DNA of 7,150 nt from Clostridia bacterium. GTDB lineage: Bacteria; Bacillota; Clostridia; Christensenellales; CAG-314. A program made the position numbers and the translations under genes. Shown here one piece after another: positions 1 through 5,029 of this stretch (the first letter of the stretch is position 1; every line of letters starts with the position of its first letter). The notes below the pieces were generated by a model. The model saw only the letters and a list, made by a program, of their open reading frames with translations. It was not told the origin of the DNA and did not search any database. The DNA is taken from the NCBI GenBank assembly GCA_028710055.1, contig JAQUSX010000029.1:1-7150 (forward strand). The letters are read 5' to 3'.

Positions 1-440
1 ACTTTTAAAGACGAGACATTGTCGGGCAAAACGTTACCTTCTATACGGTGAAGTTTTAATTCTGTAAAGGCGTAATCGACGACCTTTTTTACCGCTTCCG
101 TCATAAAACCGCGGTTTAAGCAGTCTTTGTCAAGTTTGTAACTAATAAAGCACGACCAAAAACAGCCGTAAATAATATTAAGCAGCCCTACAAAACCGAT
201 AATTTTGTCAGGGGCTTTTTTTGAAAAAACATAAAAACGATAACCTTTTTTCTCGTTTTCCGCGGCGATTTCAGTTTCTAAAATTTTCATCATATTTTCG
301 ATAGAATAAAAGCCGTCTTCCCTGGCAGGGTCAAATCGTTCGAAAAAATCCTTGTTGCGGACATAGTAATCCAAAAGGGGTTGAGCAAAATTTTTGTTGG
401 GGGAAAGCAAAATCAAATTTTCCGTTGTGAATTTTATCAT
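1..440 (-). CDS. GNAT-family N-acetyltransferase (RimJ/RimL type), C-terminus cut by window edge
   Basis: Reading the minus strand from the ATG at 440-438 gives 146 open codons that run off the left edge. The protein starts MIKFTTENLILLSPNK, the usual opening of RimJ/RimL-like GNAT enzymes. It contains the central strand KIIGFVGLLNI, then YKLDKDCLNRGFMTEAV, which corresponds to the acetyl-CoA-binding turn and helix, and HRIEGNVLPDNVSSLKV, the family's conserved RIEAxVxPxNxxS segment. These enzymes transfer acetyl from acetyl-CoA to an amine; the classic members acetylate N-termini of ribosomal proteins, but many paralogs act on other substrates, so the acceptor here is unknown. Relatives are about 170-190 residues, so roughly 30-40 C-terminal residues are missing. 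The start is supported by AGGTGA at 452-447, six bases upstream. The gene is divergent from yabP and probably not functionally tied to it. Confidence 0.88.
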   Translation of the reverse strand, partial: MIKFTTENLILLSPNKNFAQPLLDYYVRNKDFFERFDPAREDGFYSIENMMKILETEIAAENEKKGYRFYVFSKKAPDKIIGFVGLLNIIYGCFWSCFISYKLDKDCLNRGFMTEAVKKVVDYAFTELKLHRIEGNVLPDNVSSLK

Positions 441-661
441 AGTTTTTCACCTATTTTTATCAAAGTTTTTGTGTGAATGAAGTAAAAATGTTTTTGGTTA
501 ATGTCAATATATATAATATATCACACTCAATAACGATTTACAATTCAATAATTTTTTCTACTTGGGTTTAATATGAGAATTTTTTTACCGTTTAACGCGA
601 GTGAGTAAAAATAAATAAGATTTTCGCATATAAATAATTAAAGATAAGGAGTGGTAAAAAA
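441..661. other. Divergent AT-rich intergenic region between the acetyltransferase and yabP
   Basis: This 221-base stretch holds no gene that I can support. It carries both ribosome binding sites: AGGTGA at 452-447 for the minus-strand gene, and AAGGAG at 646-651 for yabP. A very AT-rich core lies at 506-522, with TATAAT at 512-517 on the plus strand and TTGACA at 507-502 on the minus strand. Neither has a good partner box at 16-18 bases, so no vegetative promoter can be placed firmly. At 627-634 CATATAAA matches six of eight positions of the sigma-E -10 consensus (CATACAAT), where the promoter of a yabP operon would be expected, but the -35 side (about 605-612) is poor. I treat the sigma-E reading as only a possibility. 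Confidence 0.45.
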
Positions 662-910
662 ATGGATAAAAAACATTCTTTGAGCGTAACGGACAGCGGC
701 GTCACAATAGGCGGCGTCACTGACGTAGTGAGCGTTTTTGAAAAAGAAGTGGTGGTCAATACCGTAAAAGGCAGACTTGCGGTTACGGGTGAAAAACTTA
801 ACGTAAAAAAACTTGAAGTCGACGAGGGGCTTGTGGTTATCGAGTTTGAAAATATCGCGGCGATAAAATACGGAGCCAAAAAAACAGGATTGGGCAATAT
901 ATTTAAATGA
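662..910 (+). CDS. yabP: YabP family sporulation protein
   Basis: This is an 82-residue protein beginning MDKKHSLSVTDSG, with the family pattern of an HSL-type start, a GV..V.SF/VFE segment (here GGVTDVVSVFEKEVVV), a middle T..G.L.V.GE.L.V..L.V..G motif (TVKGRLAVTGEKLNVKKLEV) and a short C-terminal strand. It is predicted to be mostly beta with no membrane segment or signal peptide. YabP is made in the mother cell during sporulation in Bacillus, where it is under sigma-E; its biochemical role is not settled. The ATG at 662 follows AAGGAG (646-651) by ten bases. Its TGA shares ATGA (907-910) with the start of yabQ, so the two are probably translationally coupled. The length is close to the family's usual 85-100 residues. 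The next two genes confirm the identification. Confidence 0.9.
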   Translation: MDKKHSLSVTDSGVTIGGVTDVVSVFEKEVVVNTVKGRLAVTGEKLNVKKLEVDEGLVVIEFENIAAIKYGAKKTGLGNIFK

Positions 911-1377
911 ACGACGCGCTCCGCCAGTTTTTAACCTTTCTATCGTTTATTTACGTGGGTATGGTAATATCTTTACTGTACCCCGTAACGCATCTAATAA
1001 AAAAATACAAAATTTTGGGCGATATTCTTTTTGCCGTTATTGCTATTGCCGCCGTATTTTTTGCTAATTTACTTTGGAATGACGGGCAGTTTAGAATATA
1101 CGTTTTTTTGGGCGTGGGTTTGGGTTTGTTTTTTTGCTCGTTGACAATCGTACCCATGCTTGACACGGCGCTTGGGAAGTTGTATAATTTTGCCAAACAA
1201 AATTTTGGAAAGGTGAATGGCGATGAAACCAACGTCGATATTTCAGAACAAGAATCTATTATTCGCGGTTATAATATGCACCGTGATACTCGTCGTGATG
1301 CTGAGTTGGCTAACGACCTTGTTCGTACAAAAGACCGCGTTTTTGGCAAAAGTAGACGAACTCGTAAGCGAAATTAA
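907..1377 (+). CDS. yabQ: YabQ family spore cortex protein, with an unusual tail overlapping divIC
   Basis: The 156-residue frame starts inside the ATGA shared with yabP and has no clear Shine-Dalgarno site of its own, which suggests coupling. Hydrophobic segments lie near residues 9-29, 37-56 and 63-83. The stretch NDGQFRIYVFLGVGLGLFF (58-76) matches the conserved G-x-x-R-x-Y-x-x-LG core of YabQ. In Bacillus subtilis YabQ is a sporulation membrane protein needed for cortex formation, made in the mother cell. The membrane part ends around residue 95. The last 51 codons (1223-1377) lie inside the downstream division gene in another frame and encode a hydrophilic, arginine-rich tail ending KSRRTRKRN. 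The tail is open in the sequence, but it may be a by-product of the overlap or of a sequencing error: a one-base shift upstream would end the gene at the TGA at 1224-1226, giving a classic ATGA junction. The N-terminal 100 residues are secure; the true C-terminus is not. Confidence 0.82.
   Translation: MNDALRQFLTFLSFIYVGMVISLLYPVTHLIKKYKILGDILFAVIAIAAVFFANLLWNDGQFRIYVFLGVGLGLFFCSLTIVPMLDTALGKLYNFAKQNFGKVNGDETNVDISEQESIIRGYNMHRDTRRDAELANDLVRTKDRVFGKSRRTRKRN
1210..1216 (+). promoter_or_regulatory. Ribosome binding site that favours the second ATG of divIC
   Basis: AAGGTGA at 1210-1216 sits one base from completing an ATG at 1217 and six bases before the ATG at 1223. Normal spacing therefore favours 1223 as the divIC start, shortening the longest frame by two residues (Met-Ala). 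The site lies inside the yabQ coding region. Confidence 0.6.
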
Positions 1378-1519
1378 GCAAAACGAAGAACTCATCGATC
1401 AATATCAAACGGACTTAGAATACCGTAAAACGGTGGAATACATAGTGGAATGGGCTACAGAAAACGAGGGAATGCTTACGCAGGACCAACTTAACTGGAT
1501 AGCCAAGCTTGGCGACTAA
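1223..1519 (+). CDS. divIC: DivIC/FtsB-like septum formation initiator
   Basis: From the ATG at 1223 the protein has 98 residues and the standard single-pass layout: a short charged cytoplasmic start (MKPTSIFQNK), one membrane helix at about residues 12-34, and a heptad-like coiled coil at about 38-66 (VDELVSEIKQNEELIDQY). It ends with EYIVEWATENEGMLTQDQ (72-89), which corresponds to the EYIE.xAR..LGMV..GE signature of the FtsB/DivIC family. These proteins form a complex with FtsL and DivIB/FtsQ at the division site. In Bacilli and many Clostridia a divIC gene follows yabP-yabQ, as here. The exact paralog (DivIC versus FtsL) rests on this context and on the EYI motif. The gene starts inside yabQ in a different frame, overlapping it by 155 bases. 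A terminator follows 14 bases after the stop. Confidence 0.88.
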   Translation: MKPTSIFQNKNLLFAVIICTVILVVMLSWLTTLFVQKTAFLAKVDELVSEIKQNEELIDQYQTDLEYRKTVEYIVEWATENEGMLTQDQLNWIAKLGD

Positions 1520-1533
1520 CATAACGGAAAAAC

Positions 1534-1564
1534 AGGCAATCCGCCAAAGGGTTGCCTTTATTTT
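1534..1564 (+). terminator. Rho-independent terminator of the yabP-yabQ-divIC operon
   Basis: AGGCAATCC (1534-1542) pairs with GGGTTGCCT (1549-1557) over nine base pairs, one of them a G-U, around a six-base loop. It is followed by TTTATTTT. It begins 14 bases after the divIC stop. The T tract is interrupted by one A, so some read-through into mntP is possible. I see no clear promoter in the 17 bases left before mntP. Confidence 0.75.
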
Positions 1565-1581
1565 AACTACTTGGGAGATTT

Positions 1582-2196
1582 ATGACTGATTTTTTAACTG
1601 TGCTTTTAATAGCGGTCGGGCTGTCCGCGGACGCTTTTGCCGTATCGATTTCCAACTCAATGACAAAACCGGATTTGAATAAAATTCAGTTTTTAGCGTA
1701 TCCGATATGTTTTGGCTTATTTCAAGGCTTAATGCCGTTGTTAGGTTATTTTATAGGTTCAGCTTTCACAGATTTGGTGGAAAAAGTCGACCACTGGATT
1801 GCTTTGGTTTTACTTGCTTTTATCGGCGGAAAAATGATTTTTGAAAGCATAGCCGACATCAATAAAAAAAGAAAAAGCGCGGATACGATAGATGTGCCAT
1901 CCGACAATGAAACAGAAAACAAAAAAAGATTTTCAGTCGGGGAAATGCTATTGCAAGGTATAGCCACAAGTATCGACGCGTTTGTGGTCGGTATTACTCT
2001 CGCTCTTACCGTGAATATGAATATATTTATCTCGGTGTCTATTATTACTTTTACAACTTTTGTTCTGTCGCTTTTGGGTATGTATCTGGGCAAAAAGGTG
2101 GGCAAATATTTATCGGATTATTCGGGAATAATCGGCGGAATCATTCTTGTGGGAATAGGATTGAAAATTTTTATCGAGCATATCATAGCCATTTAA
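1582..2196 (+). CDS. mntP: Manganese efflux pump MntP
   Basis: This is a 204-residue integral membrane protein made of two similar halves, as in the MntP (formerly YebN, DUF204) family. The first half has GLSADAFAVSISNS (13-26), FGLFQGLMPLLGYFIG (44-59) and DHWIALVLLAFIGGKMI (70-86). The second half repeats the pattern with GIATSIDAFVVGITLAL (126-142) and ends in GIIGGIILVGIGLKIFIEH. Asp17 and Asp132 are the paired acidic residues of the two DAF motifs. Six membrane helices are expected. The protein exports Mn(II) across the cytoplasmic membrane. It is slightly longer than the usual 185-190 residues because the central loop (about 92-117) is long and highly charged. The ATG at 1582 has GGGAG (1573-1577) four bases upstream. 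No manganese riboswitch fits in the 62-base gap before it, so its regulation is not visible here. Confidence 0.93.
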   Translation: MTDFLTVLLIAVGLSADAFAVSISNSMTKPDLNKIQFLAYPICFGLFQGLMPLLGYFIGSAFTDLVEKVDHWIALVLLAFIGGKMIFESIADINKKRKSADTIDVPSDNETENKKRFSVGEMLLQGIATSIDAFVVGITLALTVNMNIFISVSIITFTTFVLSLLGMYLGKKVGKYLSDYSGIIGGIILVGIGLKIFIEHIIAI

Positions 2197-2319
2197 AAAA
2201 ATTAAGAACATAAACTAGGCAAAATAAATAGAGAAAAAAGAAAAGTAAAATTTCGTTTATCGCAAATTAATAGAAACGCTAGCGAACCAAAAAACCCAAA
2301 GCAAAAGCAAAGGTAAAAA
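2197..2319 (+). other. Gap between mntP and the acyltransferase gene
   Basis: This 123-base A-rich spacer has no strong terminator and no convincing -35/-10 pair. It contains the eight-base palindrome CGCTAGCG (2277-2284) and the AAAGG ribosome binding site (2309-2313), six bases before the next ATG. The acyltransferase may be read through from mntP or have a promoter too weak to call by eye. Confidence 0.4.
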
Positions 2320-3477
2320 ATGAAAAGACAGCCTTTAACTAATAAATTTTTATATAATTTCGCTAATTTATTTTATTGCAAAAAAGTTTGCGAAAAACGG
2401 TTTGAACTCAATATCATTAACGAAGTTACCGACCTAAAAGAACCTTTTGTCGCGCTTGTTAATCATACGAGCGTAAACGACGTTTTCGTTACCGCGCGGG
2501 CGTTAAAAAAGTTTCAACCCAATTATCTTTGCGCTGTAGACCAAATAGCGAGAAACAAAGCCCTTTACGCTTTTTTCGGAGCGATACCGAAAAGACAGTT
2601 TATCAGCGAAATCAGCGCGGTAAAAGCGTGCAAATACGTATTAAGTAAAAACCGCCCGATAGTTATTTTTCCCGAAGGTAAACTTTCGGTGGACGGTAAA
2701 ACGGGCATTATACCGCATTCTATCGCAAAACTCGTAAAGTTTTTGGACGCGGACGTAATCGCCGCTAACATAAGCGGAAATTATCTCGGGCTGCCGCGCT
2801 GGTCAAAAACGCAGGTGAAAACGAAAGTCGACGTAAAAATAAGCCGATTATTTACGAAAGGGGAATTAAGCGAACTTCCGTTGGGAACCGTGTATGACAA
2901 AATTACGACCGCTCTTAGTTACGACGAATATAAACGGCAAAGCGAGCAGAAGATAAAAATCGAGCGAAATTTAGACGGACTGGAAAATATACTTTATCGC
3001 TGTCCCAAATGCGGAGAGGAATTTTGTCTGACTGCTGCCGAAAACAAACTCACGTGCGGCAAATGCAGAACGGAATTCGTGATGGATTGCTACGGCAAAA
3101 TAAATAAAACGCTTGATGTTCCGACGTGGCAAGATATGCAAAGAAAAGCTGTGTTGCGGCAGTTGCAAAACAGCGAATATTCATTTTTCGCTTCGGCAAA
3201 CGTTTACGAGCTGCCTGACTTAAAAGGATATAGGTGTCTTGGCAAAGGCGAAATAACGGCGAATGAAAAGGGAATTAAGGTCGCGGTAAACGGCAAAAAT
3301 CTGTTTTTCCCGCCGCAAAACATTCCGACTTTGGCTTTTGACGGCGGCAAAAGATTTTTCATTTCAACTATCGGTAACACTTATAAGTTTGAGATTTTGG
3401 ACGGCAAAGGAATAGAAATAGCCAAACTGAATTTAGCGGTGGAAGAAAATTACAAATTAAAAACTAAGGAAGAGTAA
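2320..3477 (+). CDS. PlsC-type lysophospholipid acyltransferase with zinc ribbon and beta-rich C-terminal domain
   Basis: The 385-residue protein has three parts. Residues about 30-205 are a PlsC/LPLAT acyltransferase: NHTSVND gives the catalytic H49-x4-D54 motif, and VIFPEGKLS (115-123) is the FPEGTRS substrate-binding motif with Thr/Arg changed to Lys/Leu. Residues 228-249 form a zinc ribbon with CPKC and CGKC knuckles (Cys228, 231, 246, 249). Residues about 280-385 are a beta-rich domain ending AKLNLAVEENYKL. I see no membrane helix or signal peptide; PlsC enzymes usually act at the inner face of the cytoplasmic membrane, acylating 1-acyl-glycerol-3-phosphate or a related lysolipid. Plain PlsC proteins are about 200-250 residues, so the C-terminal 150 are an addition. 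From memory, similar zinc-ribbon-tailed acyltransferases occur in Clostridia; their substrate is not known to me. The start is supported by AAAGG six bases upstream. Confidence 0.85.
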   Translation: MKRQPLTNKFLYNFANLFYCKKVCEKRFELNIINEVTDLKEPFVALVNHTSVNDVFVTARALKKFQPNYLCAVDQIARNKALYAFFGAIPKRQFISEISAVKACKYVLSKNRPIVIFPEGKLSVDGKTGIIPHSIAKLVKFLDADVIAANISGNYLGLPRWSKTQVKTKVDVKISRLFTKGELSELPLGTVYDKITTALSYDEYKRQSEQKIKIERNLDGLENILYRCPKCGEEFCLTAAENKLTCGKCRTEFVMDCYGKINKTLDVPTWQDMQRKAVLRQLQNSEYSFFASANVYELPDLKGYRCLGKGEITANEKGIKVAVNGKNLFFPPQNIPTLAFDGGKRFFISTIGNTYKFEILDGKGIEIAKLNLAVEENYKLKTKEE

Positions 3478-3535
3478 AGTTAATTTCTAAAATCCTAATA
3501 TTAATTAGAAAAATAACGAATATTATAAATATTTT

Positions 3536-3569
3536 AAGCGACCTTAATATAGATCGCTTTTTTTATTTT
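3536..3569 (+). terminator. Rho-independent terminator after the acyltransferase gene
   Basis: AAGCGA (3536-3541) pairs with TCGCTT (3554-3559) around a twelve-base loop, followed by an uninterrupted run of T from 3558 to 3564 and then ATTTT. It faces the convergent peptidase gene. Read on the minus strand the hairpin has only a broken T tract, so it would terminate the peptidase transcript less well. Confidence 0.7.
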
Positions 3570-3600
3570 CTTATAAAGAGAAAGGCTCGTTAAAATTCGC

Positions 3601-4785
3601 TTACGCTTTTTCGATTAAGCGTATGACTAATTCCGTGCAGTCGTGTAAATCTTGAATATCGATATATTCTTTGGTTGTGTGGATTTCCTGCATACCGCAC
3701 GAAAGCACGATAGAGGGAACGCCCCGCATCATAAAAGAGCTTGCGTCGTGTCCGCCAAGTCCCATCGTTATATATTCGGGAGCTAAGCCCATTTCTTTTA
3801 TGACAGACTCCGCCTTACTCATCATCAAACGACCGTCGTCGGTGTCGGCATGGTCGTAACCTATGGTCTGTTTAGGCGAAATTTTGTATTCCAGTTTCGC
3901 GTTTTTAGCTTTAAAATTATCAAGCAGTTTCACTATTTTCGCGGCACGCTTTTGCTGGTCTTTTTTTATAAAACTGCGGGTTAAAATTTTGAATACCGCT
4001 TTATACGGCACCATATAACCGGGCTGATTTTCAGTTTTTAGGCTTAACACCTGGGTAAAAGTCATATCGTTCGCGTTGAAAAGTTTTTTATCGATTTTCG
4101 CGATTAGATCGCAGGCGTGTCCGAGAGCGTTCGGCACGGTGGCGGAATAAGTATGATTTGGAATATCGTCGACGGTTATTGTGACTTCAATCGACTGTCC
4201 GTGCTGTCCGCGCCGCATTATTTTGCCGACGTTTCCCGACGTATCGAAAACGTATCCGTAACGCACGCCGTATTTATTTATGTCTATTTGATGCGCGCCC
4301 ATATGTCCTTTTTCTTCCAAAGCGGTAAAAATGAGAACGATTTTTCCGTGCGGGATTTTTTTCTTGATTACTTCGTCAACCGCTACCACTAAACCCGCAA
4401 CGCCGCTTTTGTCGTCGCCGCCAAGTACAGTCGTGCCGTCGCTGTAAATCATATCGCCTTTGATAACGGGTTTTACGCCTTTTCCCGGACTCACGGTATC
4501 TATGTGAGCGCAAAAATATATCGGGTCTTTGGTTTCGACAGTTGCGGGTATAATGACGACCAGCTGCTCGGTGTCGCATACGTCTTTGTCGTTTGCCAAA
4601 CGAATTTTGGTTTCTTCGTCAAAACGCTTCACCAAAACGGGCAGGCGCTCTATTTGCGCATCCCAACCGTAAGAATTTATTTTATCGACCAAATAATCGA
4701 CCATATTTTTTTCACTAAAAGACGGACTGTCGACTTTTACCATTTCCAAAAACACGTCCACTGTTTGCTGATGAGTATATTTCAT
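3601..4785 (-). CDS. PepT-like M20-family metallopeptidase
   Basis: The 394-residue protein carries the full di-zinc ligand set of M20 peptidases: H94-x-D96 in AHIDTVSPGKG, Asp124 in LGGDDKSG, Glu157-Glu158 in ALEEKG, Asp181 in FDTSG and His369 in EIHTTKEY. Asp96 and Glu157 would be the orienting and general-base residues. The segment GVKPVIKGDMIYSDGTTVLGG (103-123) is typical of the tripeptidase T-like subgroup, which removes N-terminal residues from small peptides in the cytoplasm; the exact substrate is unproven. The lid/dimerisation region is about residues 195-305. There the usual HAG motif reads HTY (His211), a small deviation that could alter substrate choice. Residue count is normal (370-410). 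The start is firm: AAGGAG (4798-4793) lies seven bases upstream. It is a single-gene unit with its own promoter, convergent with the acyltransferase and divergent from the EF-G-like gene. Confidence 0.88.
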   Translation of the reverse strand: MKYTHQQTVDVFLEMVKVDSPSFSEKNMVDYLVDKINSYGWDAQIERLPVLVKRFDEETKIRLANDKDVCDTEQLVVIIPATVETKDPIYFCAHIDTVSPGKGVKPVIKGDMIYSDGTTVLGGDDKSGVAGLVVAVDEVIKKKIPHGKIVLIFTALEEKGHMGAHQIDINKYGVRYGYVFDTSGNVGKIMRRGQHGQSIEVTITVDDIPNHTYSATVPNALGHACDLIAKIDKKLFNANDMTFTQVLSLKTENQPGYMVPYKAVFKILTRSFIKKDQQKRAAKIVKLLDNFKAKNAKLEYKISPKQTIGYDHADTDDGRLMMSKAESVIKEMGLAPEYITMGLGGHDASSFMMRGVPSIVLSCGMQEIHTTKEYIDIQDLHDCTELVIRLIEKA

Positions 4786-4815
4786 TTGCGCGCTCCTTCT
4801 TGGTTTTGAGTTCTA

Positions 4816-4834
4816 TTGATATTAATTATATCAA
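4816..4834. promoter_or_regulatory. Operator-like perfect inverted repeat over the peptidase promoter
   Basis: TTGATAT (4816-4822) and ATATCAA (4828-4834) are a perfect seven-base dyad around the five-base centre TAATT. It covers the predicted -10 box and start site of the peptidase gene. A further TTGATAT copy lies at 4860-4866, just upstream of the -35 box and 44 bases from the first arm. This is where a repressor site would be expected; no regulator is identified. Confidence 0.4.
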
Positions 4835-4853
4835 ACGCGGATATAAAAAACAA
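4825..4853 (-). promoter_or_regulatory. Predicted sigma-A promoter of the PepT-like gene
   Basis: On the minus strand, TTGTTT (4853-4848) is followed after exactly 17 bases by a perfect TATAAT (4830-4825). This would start transcription near 4818, leaving a leader of about 33 bases with the AAGGAG site near its end. Confidence 0.55.
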
Positions 4854-4904
4854 TTTGATTTGATATTTTTTTGCGGTTTTATTGCGGCGTATTTAAGAAA
4901 TTGA

Positions 4905-4933
4905 TTGCCGAAATATATTATTTATGCTAAAAT
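4905..4933 (+). promoter_or_regulatory. Predicted sigma-A promoter of the EF-G-like gene
   Basis: TTGCCG (4905-4910) and TAAAAT (4928-4933) are separated by 17 bases, and TGC directly before the -10 box forms an extended -10 element. Transcription would start near 4940, giving a leader of about 90 bases. It diverges from the peptidase promoter about 50 bases away. Confidence 0.55.
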
Positions 4934-4942
4934 AATTCTATC

Positions 4943-4977
4943 TGTGGACTTATTTTATTAATAACTAAACGTCCGCA
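4943..4977 (+). promoter_or_regulatory. Hairpin at the 5' end of the EF-G-like leader
   Basis: TGTGGAC (4943-4949) can pair with GTCCGCA (4971-4977) over seven base pairs, one of them G-U, around a 21-base AU-rich loop that itself contains the palindrome TTATTAATAA (4955-4964). It would lie within a few bases of the predicted 5' end. It has no T tract, so it is not a terminator; an mRNA-stabilising role is possible. It resembles no riboswitch that I recognise. Confidence 0.3.
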
Positions 4978-5029
4978 ACAACTATTTATCTTTCACGGTA
5001 AAAATAAGTTTATATAGGGGAGTACAATA

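Noticed and set aside
479..507. TTGACA on the minus strand as promoter of the acetyltransferase
   Set aside because: The -35 box is perfect, but at 16-18 bases downstream no -10 box better than about two of six matches is present.
506..522. AT-repeat tract as an origin or repeat element
   Set aside because: It is only about 17 bases of alternating A/T with no DnaA boxes or iterated units nearby, and fits an ordinary promoter-rich intergenic region.
592..897. 101-codon minus-strand open frame opposite yabP
   Set aside because: It lies almost wholly opposite a clear yabP gene, has a low-complexity Ser/Thr/Phe composition typical of an antisense shadow, and matches nothing I recognise.
1217..1222. 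First ATG of divIC at 1217
   Set aside because: The only good ribosome binding site (AAGGTGA, 1210-1216) would abut this codon; the ATG at 1223 has normal spacing.
1520..1581. Possible manganese-sensing riboswitch upstream of mntP
   Set aside because: The gap is 62 bases and is mostly taken by a simple terminator hairpin. There is no room for the two-armed yybP-ykoY structure, which needs roughly 100 bases or more.
4117..4392. Plus-strand open frames opposite the peptidase gene (4117-4392, 4504-4809, 3671-3859)
   Set aside because: They oppose the metal-binding and lid regions of a confident M20 peptidase, and I see no Shine-Dalgarno support or family resemblance.
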